Assembly (NCBI GenBank): GCA_954871525.1
Contig: OX940870.1
Span: forward strand, 5,549,501-5,613,500
DNA: 64,000 bases
Direction: 5' to 3'
Origin: Parietaria judaica
Taxonomy: Eukaryota; Streptophyta; Magnoliopsida; Rosales; Urticaceae
The notes under the pieces are model-generated. The model searched no databases. It was not told where the DNA came from and saw only the letters and a list, made by a program, of their open reading frames with translations. Shown here piece by piece: positions 24,892 through 36,366 of this stretch. Positions within the stretch are counted from its first letter, which is position 1. Every line of letters starts with the position of its first letter. Both the position numbers and the translations under genes were made by a program.

Positions 24892-25864
24892 AATACTATG
24901 TGCATAGCCCACAATGCAGTTAACCATAATGTTAGCAAAAGACTCAAAAAGTCAACTTGTAAACCATCTCTGTCATGAAATTTTTTAATGTTTTTTCTAG
25001 TAAAAATATTTTGATTAAATGAACGAAATAATCATTTTGTGTTAATTTTTAAAAAAGATTACTTATAGTGCGAATTTTTTGTTTTCAAAATTAATTATTT
25101 CTTAAAAAATTTGAAACAAAGACGGACATTTCTTACAATTTTTTAAATATTTTTGCTAATAGGAAGTGATAGACAATCTAGTCCAATATATTTGCTATTT
25201 ATAACGCAAAGATAATTAAAGACACTCAATTACAGGAAGCCGAATATCAGCCTATAATATAAGATAAAATTATTGGTGATGAATCTTGGCATGAAAATTA
25301 TAAATCAATTGACGTTTTTCATTCTTGAATCTGCTACAATTATTGTTTAATTTATTTTATTTTATTTTTGTCGTTTTTCACGCAAACAAAAGGTTATAGT
25401 CTTCTTGCCTATATAATCAAGAAACGCAATGGCTGAAATTCCTATACAATTTGTTGTATCTGCTTTGACCAATACCAGAATGATTATAAACGTTAAGCCC
25501 TCCATATTTAATTAATTTGCCAATGTATAAACATAATATTATTTTAATTATATATATATATATTTACAAAAATAACCGTCGTTTTTAAATTATATTGGTT
25601 AATGTATGAAATATAAAGATGACATGTTCTATATTTTGAAGAAAATAGCCATCGCTTTATACTTATATTTATGTTTTGAAAAAAAAAAAAAAACAGCGCG
25701 ACAAAAACTTTCAATTGCGTCATTATTTATTTATTTATTTATTTTCAATTGCGTCGTTATTTATTTATTTATTTGAGTGATATTGTTGACAAAGTTACAA
25801 GTACTCAGATTACGATATCTATTTGCACGATAAGAAGGCCAAGATTATATGTATACATACAATT
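24892..25864. other. intergenic
   Basis: AT-rich, with (TTTA)n at about 25725-25775 and (TA)n near 25550. No gene seen. Confidence 0.45.
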
Positions 25865-25935
25865 ATTCTGTTGCATTGAGATTGAACTCATGACTTATCG
25901 AAGAGTCATATAGTGAAGTTATCACTAAGCCAAAT
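25865..25935 (-). mobile_element. tRNA-derived SINE head (remnant)
   Basis: On the minus strand TGGCTTAGTGATAAC fits an RNA polymerase III A box, and GAGTTCAATCTC about 35 bases later is close to a B box (GTTCRANNC, one mismatch). A tRNA-like body follows. The 3' tail and target duplication were not resolved. Confidence 0.4.
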
Positions 25936-27239
25936 ATATTTAGTTAAATAGCACTCAAAGTCTATCGTTCAATTTTATTGAGCAAAAGTTTTCCATACCA
26001 GGGCCGGAGAATCCTCAGGCGAACAAAACCCAAAGCAAGCTAAACCCCCTTTCTTAATCCTTTTAGAGTTAAACCCAATTTAAACATAAATCCTAGATCC
26101 GCATACGGTTTCAGATGGTAAACCATGCTGAATAACAGAAGTGTAGTTCGGTGAGAAAAACAACTTTATGGGGCGTTTGGTTATGGTCTCCGAGATCAGT
26201 TTCTGGTTTTGGCTTCAAATATTGTCATATTGGTTTCGCACGTTTGGTTGCCAGTTGTCTCTGTTTTCCGATACCGGTCTCGCAGACCACTAAAATCTTA
26301 ATGAAGGAAAATAGAAAACAACTTCTTTGGTCTTCAACTCAATCTTACAAAATAAAAACCATAATAATATATTATCATTCTATAATAGTATTATATTATA
26401 ATAAGATATAACAATGAAATTGTTACGGGTAAAAACGGGATTGATTTTCGTAAACGAATTAATTAAACGGGAATTATCGTATTAATTTCCTTTAATCAAT
26501 CTTTTAATTAATATTATGAATTAATTAAATCAATTTCAAAACCCAAAACTCCCTCCGGAGGCCCGTTTTCGAAAAACAAAGTGTCCCGGTGTTCATGAAT
26601 TTATGAAAACACCAAAAACGACATAAAATTTGTAAAAAAAAGCGGACACGGGACGGGCCCGGGAGCAAAAAAGACGTCGGAGGCCCTTCGGTGGGGCCGA
26701 CAGAGGCAACAGCCTCCAGGATCACGCCACGTGGCGAGCCCAGAGGCTGCCTCACCTCGTGGGGCCCACCTGAGCCCCCTCTCTCCCCACTTGCGAGGGG
26801 CTGGCTTCGATCGGCCACGTGTAGGGCCCGAATCCTTGGCCAGCCCCACTTGTGGGCGTCCCCTCGCCCACTTACGAGGGGCGAGGCTCAGGAAAGCCAC
26901 GCGTAGGGCCCGGATGGGCCCTGGCTGATCCCGAGCGAGCAAGTGGACCCCCTTTAGGGGCTGCGTGACCGTCCGATCTCGCGCAGACGGCCGGGATCGG
27001 TCCATCTTGATTTGGGGACCTAAAAATAAATAAATAAACTACCCGGGGACCCATGGGACAATATTTTATCTCACGTGGGCCCCCGGACCCTACTATAAAT
27101 AGAAGCTCAGTTCAGTTAAACGGTAATTCATTCGAACTCACTCGAATCTTCTCGAGTTCTCTCTCTCTCTACCCCCGATATACTCGCCTCCCCTCAAATA
27201 TCGTTCTAATGTTGAGCTTCGGAGGTAAATCAGGGAGTA

Positions 27240-27264
27240 CCCCCCCCCCCCCCCCCCCCCCCCC
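27240..27264. repeat. 25-base C homopolymer
   Basis: An unbroken run of C lies close to the junction between the outer LTR sequence and the copia fragment. Runs this long are rare in plant DNA and hard to assemble, so its length may be wrong. Confidence 0.9.
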
Positions 27265-27327
27265 GTTTCCCTTGACCTCGGGTATTCCCCTTTTTCAGGT
27301 CCTACAAAGTGGGGAGATTTACGAAAA

Positions 27328-27651
27328 GCGGCAGCCAAAGAATCAGTTTGGCTCAAGAATTTCTACATAGAGCTGGGAGTTGTTCCAGATGTAGATGGGC
27401 CCCAAACACTATACTGTGACAACAGTGGTGCGGTGACAAATTCTAAAGAGCCCAGAGACCATAACAAGGCGAAACATATAGAACGGAAATACCATCTCAT
27501 AAGAGAAATAGTGCGTCGTGGCGACGTGAGGGTTGTGAAAATAGCTTCGGAAGACAATCTGGCTGATCCATTCACCAAGACGTTGCCAGAGAAAATATTC
27601 AGGAGGCATCTGGAAAGTATGGGTCTGAAAGACATGGGTCATCTTCTTTAA
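27328..27651 (+). pseudogene. Ty1/copia RNase H C-terminal fragment
   Basis: An open frame reads AAKESVWLKNFYIELG, then LYCDNSGAV (the catalytic Asp region of RNase H), HIERKYHLIRE and NLADPFTK, ending HLESMGLKDMGHLL and stop. These are the last conserved boxes of copia polyproteins. The protease, integrase and reverse transcriptase that should come before are missing, so the element is truncated at its 5' side. The stop codon is followed by the polypurine tract (CAAGTGGGAGAT) and then the LTR, the standard order. Confidence 0.9.
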
Positions 27652-27666
27652 GTACAAGTGGGAGAT

Positions 27667-30404
27667 TGTTGGACATATGTGTCCTAAAACAAGATATTTT
27701 ATCCATTTGTAAAAGATTATGAAAAGTCGTTGAATAAATATGATGCTTATTATGATAATCTTATTATAGTTTCTGGTAGAGTAAAATATAATGTTTGATT
27801 CCTTAATTCATGTAGGATGCAATTATGTTATTATTATCATAACAGAGTCAATGTGAGGAAGAATTAATAATCATAATAAATGAACTTAAAATGTCTGTGA
27901 CCTAATCAACTGGGTGGGAGGCCGTTAATCGTATAAGGTCATTAATGTGACTAAGTGATAATCCTATTCTGGATTTTGTGTGTGTCACACTCACTAGAAG
28001 TGCATTAAGTATGAAGTGTCTTCATACTGGACTGGACCTGACTTAAACTCCGGAAGTTATCATATAAGACCGTCACTGATAACTTGGAGTTGAGTCACTA
28101 GTAGATGATCAAATGGATATCCGATCTAAGTCCTGAGTGATTTTGAGTCCAAGCTGCTGGCTTGATTGTTCTTTGATTTAACCGTTAAAGAACACGAAAT
28201 ATTACCGCTGTTCCCAACACTATTATTTTGGGAACATGATAGTCAGCAGTAAGGGTAGCTTGGTCATAGACATGGGCATCACACAGCTCTCTTCAGAGTT
28301 ATGATGATTCCCTTGATTGTCGGTGGTAAGAAGTGAGAGGTACTTGTGCGCAACTTATGAATTGAAAACCATAAGTGGGTTGCTCATAATATTACTGACT
28401 GAGTCAAGGATGAAAATGCAATGAGGGGCATAACGGTAGAAACCGCCTGCTCGTGTGTGGATCATCAAGTGAAAGATCAATAACCCGAATTTGATTGTAT
28501 CAATGGACACCCTGTTGTTATAAAGGGAATATTATATACCGTATCACTAAAGAGTGCAGCCTCGGGTCTATAGTGGAATCACTTCGAGGTTTGACGAACA
28601 ACTAGCAGTTCGTTGGAGCTTAAGTGATACGGGTCCATGGTCCCCAGGATAGCTCCGTAACGGATGATACGTACGTGATTAAAATACATTCTGGATAATG
28701 TTTAATCATTTGGCTTGACTTATAAAACTGAAAAAAGTCTGTGGCAGACATAAGATAGTTTTATCGTTAGCGTGGCAAAAGTACCATATTTTGGTACACG
28801 AAATTAACTGATAAAAGAAAGTTAAAATTTAGATTTTCTATCAGTATCATGTTGTTGGAAATTAAATTCTAAGCAACTTTTCTTTTTGAACCAAGTCATT
28901 TCGACTTACGGTTAGTGATTTATAGATTTTCTAAGTTTGTGATCGGTTCGATAAACTTTGAAATTAAATCACATGTCACGAATTTAAATGATAATGTGGC
29001 ACCATGACATTTTAATGTGTGATATTAAGATCGGGAAATATTAATATAATTTTATTATTTGAATTTAATTATTACTATCTTATTAATAATTAATAGATTT
29101 ATATTAATGAATAAAAATATATTTATATATATTCATATGTGTAAATTCGAATTAGGGTTTGATATATGAAACCCTAGATAAATTCGAATGGTATGATTTT
29201 GTCTTTCCAAATTTGCGGCATAAGTACCAAATATCTTGGTATTTTAGCAAATCCCTAAAATCAATATTATCCATTGGATCGGTTATGATTTAATATCAAC
29301 CGTTGGATTAGGATATTGATAAATTCAAAATTAATAACTTGGTGACCAAGTTTCATTTTTCGAATTTTGGTTAATTAATTATATCCGTTAGATCGGTCTA
29401 AGATTTAATCTTTACCGTCGGATTTAAAATTAATTAATTATATATATTTATATATATATTCGAATTATAGTTTATGGATAAATTCAAAATTGTTTTTTAA
29501 TAAATCTTTTTATATTTGATTTTATTCTAAACTAATTTGATCCATTAGATCGGTTTAAAGATTTATCTCAACCGTTGGATCTAGATAATGATAATTCGAA
29601 TTTTATTATAAATATATATGATAATTCGAATTTTATAAAGATAAGAAGATAAGATTGGATTTTTGATTTATCCAAATCTTTTTTATTTAATTAAATCCCT
29701 AATTAATTATATCCATTGGATTTAGATGAGATTAAATCTGGACCATTAGATTAAGATAATTAATTATATTTAATTAATAGAATTCGAAAAATTAGGGAGG
29801 GAAATTCTCCAATTCGGTTACGGTTTGAGCCTATGAATAGGAGGCTCATTCTACACATTTTTCACACCTCTCCCCAGAGAAAATTTTGAACTCTCCCTCT
29901 TCCTTAGGGTCTGCGAATTTTCTCTCTGATCTCTTATTTTGGTTCGGCTTAGGAGACTATTTCTCCGGAAGCTTAAAAAGAACCATCAGTTAAAATTTTG
30001 CGACGGAGTCCTGCCGGCGAAGCCCACGCTTCGGTACGAGGATTCCAGGAGAATATCCTGAAAGATCACAGGAGTTTCCCTCAACACCGGCGGAGCCCTG
30101 CCCGATTCAGAACGCGCAGCCGGAAGTCATCAATAGAGGTACGGCCTTATGCATTGGGTTAATAAATGCAATCATTTACTGCTTTCTATTTATTTCCTAT
30201 TATGACTAGTTTATTAATAATGATTTATGAATATTAAATTACATAATATTTATCATATCTTGGGATATGGACATTATCCGATTTTCGGACCGTTGTACGG
30301 ACAACAAGTTTTCCGCTTTAAAATAATTTTTTAAATGTTACCCGGATGGTTCGGAGGTATAACTCGTGATAATTTACACGGAATCCGAGACGTGATTCCC
30401 AACA
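27667..30404 (+). mobile_element. copia 3' LTR, unusually long (2738 bp)
   Basis: Begins TGTTGGACATATG directly after the polypurine tract GTGGGAGAT and ends GTGATTCCCAACA, giving the inverted ends TGTTGG/CCAACA. It is non-coding and AT-rich, with many phrases of the form 'CCATTGGATCGGTT' and 'CAACCGTTGGAT' repeated between 29260 and 29760. The 5' LTR is absent, so the left copy and the target duplication cannot be checked. Confidence 0.75.
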
Positions 30405-31022
30405 AAAAGTCAACAGAAGCCCGCCACGTCATCAACGACATTGGGCCAGGCCCAGAATCCACAACTTGGGCCTCAATAGTGTTTGATCCAAAAAACGGCA
30501 TCAACAGAAATTAACTCATATAATAAATTATTAATTTTTTTATATATAATTATATATTTTAATGATATTACTATCATATTAACAAATATACTTAAATTAT
30601 GTATATTATTAAATACTAACTTAATTGTAGAAACGGAATATTTACTACTTTATATTTCATTAGTTAAACATGTAATTAGAGTCATGCAATATGAATAATT
30701 TTTGTATTATGACAAATATCTTTTAGACATTGTATTATTATATATTACTTCAAATAAAACATACTTTCTTTTTAGTGACATAAATTGTGTTTTATTGTAT
30801 TTTTTTTTCATTTAAATGTAACCACAAATTAACAAAAGACTAAAAACCAAACTCCCAAACTGGTTTGGTAGACTAAATTCTCATACTGATTTCACAAACT
30901 GGATTCCCAAACCATTTAACCAGACGCCACCTTAACATTCAGCACGAAATACGACATACCGTTTCAATCCAAACAACATTGAAGCCAAATCCTTAATACT
31001 AATAGTGTTTGTGTTATTAAAT

Positions 31023-32354
31023 GGGTTAATAGCGGATAAAGTACCCAAACTTTCAAGATTGGTGTGAAGGAAGGTCCAAACTCAATTTAATAGCGGGAAA
31101 AGTAGCCAAACGTAATAAACGTGTAAACAATGACAATTTCATCCACCAAATTCTAAAGTCATCCCACATGTCCAAACCCTGATTTTGGATTTTTACGCAT
31201 GGAACCACCTAGCTGCCACGTCACATAATATAGTAATATTTTTTTTTCTTTTCAACCTGAGCCAAACCCTAAAGTAATGATGATCTGTTCTCTTATGAAA
31301 CTCTTTATTTAAATATATTTTTATTCTAAAAACCCTAAACTAATGATATAAGTTGGCATTATCTTCCATTTGAATTTAAAATCAGATGAAGTTGTAATAA
31401 AGATGAAATTTACTCACCACTTTCATCTTTCTCTCTTGCTCTCTCTCTCGTTCACTTATCTTCTGCTTCTAAGCTCGAAAAAACCTTATAAAAAAAAGCT
31501 CTTAACAATATAGATGACGACGAATCTAGCGGCAAACCTAATCCCGGGTAGCGCAACCTCTTGCATGATCCTAAAACCTTTAAGTTATTTGTACTTCAAA
31601 CAACTAAGCCAACTAATGGACACTATAGTTTCAGATTGTTGCATATTGGCCTTCAAATCTCCATCTTGAACTTGAACTTGAGGTAAAACCGACCATCATC
31701 AATCCATCGAAACCAGTTGCAATCCTAAATAGAAAATCATCAAATCAACAAATAGGATTTAAGGCCGTCCGAGATACGCGGGTGATTGGAGGCAAACCGC
31801 AGTCACAAAACAACCCACCTGAAGAGAACGATTGATTCCCTATCTCTGTCCCTCTTCGCTCATATCTCCGGTTGCACCGAGAGGATGAAATACAACCCTC
31901 ACTTCCCATTTCGGTGCCAAACGAAGAAGCTTTTACCCGCTAGACGAGAAGAAGGAAGAAAGAAGAACAATGAAGAAAGTGTGACAACGAAAGAAGAAAA
32001 GAAGAAGGATGAAAATTTTGTTTTGTGGGTTTTAAAATAAGTGAATCAGGTAAATAAATAATTTAAAAGCAAAGAGAAGTTAGGTCTTAGGGGTTTGATG
32101 TAATTGAAAACAAAATTTATTACTATATTATATGATGTGGCAACTAGGTGGTGCCATGTGTGCAAAAATCCAAAATCAGGGTTTTGACATGTGGAATGAC
32201 GTGACATGACTCTAACAGACGTTAAGTTTCGGTGGATGGAATTGTCGTTTTATACATGTTTGTTGCCTTTGTCTACTTTTCCCGCTATTAATTGAGTTTG
32301 GACCTTTCTTGACACAAGTCTTAAAAGTTTGGCTACTTTACCCGCTATTATCCC
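31023..32354. mobile_element. Mutator-like element, ~220-bp TIRs, TSD TTATTAAAT
   Basis: A 1332-bp element starting GGGTTAATAGCGG and ending CCGCTATTATCCC. The two ends are inverted repeats for about 220 bp with scattered mismatches, and the flanks are the perfect 9-bp duplication TTATTAAAT (31014-31022 and 32355-32363). Long inverted ends plus a 9-bp duplication are diagnostic of Mutator-like elements. No transposase is present. The interior carries a broken GRF zinc-finger ORF on the minus strand and a CT-rich stretch near 31430-31460. Confidence 0.93.
31650..31909 (-). pseudogene. GRF-type zinc-finger ORF fragment inside the Mutator-like element
   Basis: On the minus strand an ORF of 54 residues (31909-31745) ends CDCGLPPITRVSRTALNPIC and stop. 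The spacing C-x-C-G, then the S-R-T-x-x-N-P turn, matches the first half of GRF zinc fingers. About 30 bases on, a different frame gives DCNWFRWIDD, which matches the second half (C-x-F-x-W-x-D). The stop and frame change break the domain. Small GRF-domain proteins are often found in plant transposons; whether this one was captured or belongs to the element is open. Confidence 0.6.
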
Positions 32355-32631
32355 TTATTAAATTCAATAAATTGATTTAATAATTATAATATTTGTCTAT
32401 TCCAATGGAACGTATCGAGGAAATTCATGTCGTTTAGTTAAATTCTCTTTTCCTATAAACGGATCAGATTTTCTGTCGTTTAGCAAAAACATTACGACAT
32501 TAATACAGCCATAAAAAACGACATTTCGTTTTCACCCCAAACGACGCTGCGTTTTTGCAACGCCGGGGTTCTCTTTGTCTTCAATCTCGCCATGAGAGTC
32601 GGAGTCTGCGCGTTTCACAGTGTCCGACGCC

Positions 32632-34808
32632 ATGAAAATAGCTGTGGAAGGTTGCATGCATGGCGACCTCGACAACGTCTACAAGACCATCCAACACTAC
32701 GAAACCATCCACAACACCAAGGTCGACCTCCTCCTCTGCTGCGGTGACTTCCAGGTACCTGTCAAACCCTAATAATCCCACCGTTTCTACACCGAAATCG
32801 GATGTTCACTGCTCTTCTGGGTCTCGACCTCGTCGTGGGATTAGGCCGTGAGGAATGAGAAGGATTTGGAGAGCTTGAACGTTCCGTTGAAGTATCGGAC
32901 CATGAACTCGTTCTGGAAATACTATTCCGGCCAGGAGATCGCTCCGTGTCCGACCATCTTCATCGGTGGAAATCACGAAGCTTCCAATTACTTGTGGGAG
33001 TTGTGAGTAGCTTTTTTGATTTGTTAATTGAGCTGCTTCGTTGAGCTTGAATCTGTGTTGTTGATAAATCACTGGTTTAGGTGGTTTGATCGAGTGGTGT
33101 GATTTGCCCTAGGTACTATGGAGGATGGGCTGCTCCTAATATTTACTTCTTGGGATTTTCCGGGGTCGTCAAGTTTGGGAATCTTCGAATCGGCGGACTC
33201 TCGGGGATTTACAATGCTAGGAATTACCATTTAGGTCCGTGAATTGTTATCTTTGTCGCTGTATTTAGCTTGGGGTGCAGTTGTTAGAGGATCAACCTCA
33301 CGAATCTATGATGATATTCTTGAATTGCCACTGCGGTTTCGACTTCTAGCTTGCTTCTGTAGATTGAAGATTTGGTTTAACAATAACTGCCGAATGTTGA
33401 ATTGTGCGCTTTCCATTTTCTCTGAACAGGGCACTTTGAGCGGCCTCCGTATAACGAGAGCACCATCAGATCCATATATCATGTACGTGAATACGACGCC
33501 CACAAACTCATGCAAGTTCAGGAGCCTATAGATATATTTCTTTCGCACGATTGGCCTCTTGGAATCACTGATTGCGGGAACTGGAAGCAACTTGTTCGGT
33601 TTAAGCCATTCTTCGAGAAGGAGGTGAGTTTTAATATGTGACGATTTTCCGATATCTCAGGGACATAAGATTTAGACGATATTCTTGTTGGGATGTTTCC
33701 AGATTCAAGACAGAACTCTTGGAAGTAAAGCCGCTGCAGAGCTTCTCGGAAAATTGAGACCACCTTACTGGTTTTCAGCCCATCTACACTGCAAATTTTC
33801 TGCACGTGTTCAACACGGAGAAGACGGCCCAGTAACAAATTTTCTTGCTTTGGATAAGTGTATGCCAGGGCGTAAATTTTTACAGGTATTTTTGTAATTT
33901 GCTGTATCGTAGTGCCTCTCCTTGTAGTTATGCCAATTGCTAAGATCTCCTTCTTTTTCTCAAAGATCATTGAGATTGAATCAGGAGAAGGACCACATGA
34001 GATTCAGTATGACGAAGAATGGCTAGCAATAACCCGAAGTTTCAACTCCGTCTTCCCTCTGACTCGGGAAAGGCTGAACCTTAGGTTTGTACTGACTTGA
34101 GACTATTATGCTGGATTAATTCTGTTGGCAGATAAATTTTGATTTGATAACGTGTTTTTTGGGCTAACAATCGCTTCCGACTTTGCAGGAATTTGCAGCC
34201 TGACATAAAAAATTGCCGCGAGTGGGTCAAGACGAGGCTACAGGCGAATGGTGCCAAGCCTTTTGACTTTTCAAGAACAGTTCCATGTTATGATCCCTCA
34301 AGATCTGTCTCCAATACATCATCTTATGGTATGGCCGTTATTATCTTCCTTAAACATATAATACATGCAGGAATGGATAATTTTTTTGTTCCCTATTCTT
34401 CATTTTCGTACGATGACCCCAGATTCATAGCTTTTACTAACTATTTGCAGGATATACTCGAAACCCTCAAACCGAGTCTTTCTTGAAGTTTCTAGAACTT
34501 CCTCATCTCCTTGACGATAAGTTAGATTCCGCAGAAATGCCAAGAGGTAAATATTTGTTTCTGATTATGTTAGAAATTAACTGCAAAATGTTCTTTTATT
34601 AAATTTGTTATTACTAATTTTTATTATTAGCCATACTGAAAAGTGAAAACTCTTTCCGCTGAACCAATTCTTATTTCTTCATTAAAATTACTGTACTAGT
34701 CACGCATCTCGAAAATAATTTTATAAATCCCGTTCCACAGGATCCGTTGATCATAACAGCGACGACATACCAATTGACGACGAGGATGACTTAGATGACG
34801 ATGCTTAA
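32632..34808 (+). CDS. DBR1: lariat debranching enzyme
   Basis: Nine exons (32632-32754, 32845-33002, 33113-33234, 33430-33623, 33703-33885, 33966-34084, 34189-34328, 34451-34546, 34741-34808) sum to 1203 nt, giving 400 residues. DBR1 cuts the 2'-5' bond at the branch point of excised intron lariats in the nucleus, allowing intron turnover and release of some intronic small RNAs. The N-terminal metallophosphoesterase domain shows the metal-binding boxes [26 protein letters not shown] and SAHLHCKF. The debranching-enzyme C-terminal domain ([19 protein letters not shown]) follows and the protein ends in an acidic tail ([10 protein letters not shown]). The start [11 protein letters not shown] is the conserved N terminus of the family. 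The model is close to the length of plant orthologues and shows no break. Confidence 0.96.
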
Positions 34809-36366
34809 ATTGAGAATAGTGGGAAGCTTCATGGTAATAATTGTCTATATTAAGTACATACTAATTTTCCAGAATCAGACTTTCAGATTCTGGGTTTAAA
34901 TTTTTTATTGTTCAATGGCTAATTAATCTAGACCGTCTCGATGCCAGAATTCAGGAATCCGGAGTACAGAACTTGCCCGCCTTCTGTCTATCCCCCCAAA
35001 TTATATGCTTTATTCATTAAACTAGTTGAATCAGATAGATAATTTTAATCATATTACGATTGTTGGCCCTACAAGAATGAGAATTCTGATAAATTTATCA
35101 GAGATTTTAAGCAAATGGTGTTTAAAACAGTGTGTTTGTCTAACTATTTATTTGTATAACCCTTGATGTCAGGTCGGACTAGAATTTAAGGCCTTCAAAC
35201 AAATGCATGTGGAACAACCATAACAACATTATGGTACGCCATTATTGGAAAGATACGAAGATACCCCTGAAAAATGCAGAGAAGGCAGGGTCATTCCGGT
35301 CATTTCACGGCTGGCTCAACTTCAATCACACACGCGTTGTTGTATTGTCCTTTTCCTCTATCTATCTATCTATCTAATCTATCTATCACTGTTTCAAACC
35401 CAAAAGTAGTTAGAGATTGACATTGGGTTCTCTAGGAGTAATGTTGCATGTTGAACTCTTTTAGCCTTGGGCGGTATAACTACCAAGATGTTGAAGCAAA
35501 AGTGTATATTGTCTCTTATTTTGTAGTATAGAAGATCAAGAGATAAAGATCTGCACTAAGATTCTTGTTTCAAGGGACAAGGCCACGGAACAAACAATGA
35601 ACTAATTAATAAGTGCAAGCATCAACAAGGACAATTGAGAAGAGATTTACAACCAATGACGCGCTTAATTTTCAAATGAGGTTTAAGATCTTGTTGCAAA
35701 CGGGCATACGGGACGGGCAGGCCACAAATGGGCAAAACCCGCCGACCTGAATCCAAACCCACTCATCTCGCCTATGTTTTTGTCAACATAAAAAGTTACC
35801 ATACAATAATATAAGGAGTTAAACTTATACGAAGTGTTTACTTTTTTACTCGGCCGATGGTATAAGCAGAGAAAGCTTCACGCGCAGCCCACTTCATCAC
35901 CTGACATGCATGCATGCACTACGTTGACGAGGTTCAATGCTCTACGTCTCTAACACAAGCCTATTCCCATTATGATTATGGGGTTCTCTACCCAAAGCAG
36001 TCGACAATAACTCACAGTAATCTCAAGTGTCAAACTCCATTAAATACACCTTCCAACACACATACCCATCTCTCTCTCGGACCTCGGTCACGCACGCAGA
36101 CACTAGACTGTTAAGCAATGTGGTAAATGCTAATCTGCATCTACTCTCTGACATCAACCGGACACCATTAATGGCCACATAAATGGCCTCATCTGTCATC
36201 TTCACGCGCTCAGATAGTTCCTGTTCAATATTGCATTCATGTCAAACACTAGAATGGTACATACCATTGCTTAACTTCCTTTCCCCACTTTGCTTCCATA
36301 ACACACAGACACAGTTTCTATATGGGCTAAGCTCCTAAAACTCTCTCCCATTATCACATCCCTTTC
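34809..36366. other. DBR1 3' flank and peroxidase upstream region
   Basis: AT-rich non-coding DNA. It has a (CTAT)n microsatellite at about 35358-35390 and a GC-richer patch at about 35700-35765 resembling MITE debris found at 55532. The peroxidase promoter should lie in the right half. Confidence 0.45.
35905..35918. promoter_or_regulatory. tandem RY (CATGCATG) elements upstream of peroxidase
   Basis: CATGCATGCATGCA lies about 450 bases before the peroxidase start codon. RY motifs bind B3 factors such as ABI3/FUS3/LEC2 in seeds. Here it is only a sequence match. Confidence 0.35.

Larger units (their letters stand above)
26421..30506 (+). mobile_element. LTR retroelement sequence, TSD GAAAT, itself interrupted
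   Basis: It begins TGTTACGGGTAAAAACGGG and ends AACGGCATCAACA, with identical 5-bp flanks GAAAT (26416-26420 and 30507-30511). A TATAAATAG box at about 27092 with a CT-rich start region follows a GC-rich upstream part. The last 100 bp (from AAAAGTCAACA at 30405) resume the same LTR after an inserted copia 3' end. A related fragment lies at 9110-9640. It was probably a solo LTR; the lack of gag or pol of its own supports this. The superfamily (gypsy suspected) is not proved. Confidence 0.65.
26169..30931. mobile_element. PIF/Harbinger-like element split by an LTR retroelement
   Basis: Left end TGGGGCGTTTGGTTA and right end TAACCAGACGCCACC are inverted partners (about 12 of 15 positions), flanked by TTA on both sides (26166-26168 and 30932-30934), the usual duplication for this superfamily. 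The left part runs to 26420 and the right part resumes at about 30512; the 4.1 kb between them is a later LTR retroelement insertion. Without the insertion the element would be about 0.7 kb and non-coding. Confidence 0.7.

Noticed and set aside
26601..27005. 134-residue Arg/Pro/Gly-rich frame on the minus strand
   Set aside because: Lies in the GC-rich upstream part of an LTR and has no recognisable domain; open by composition.
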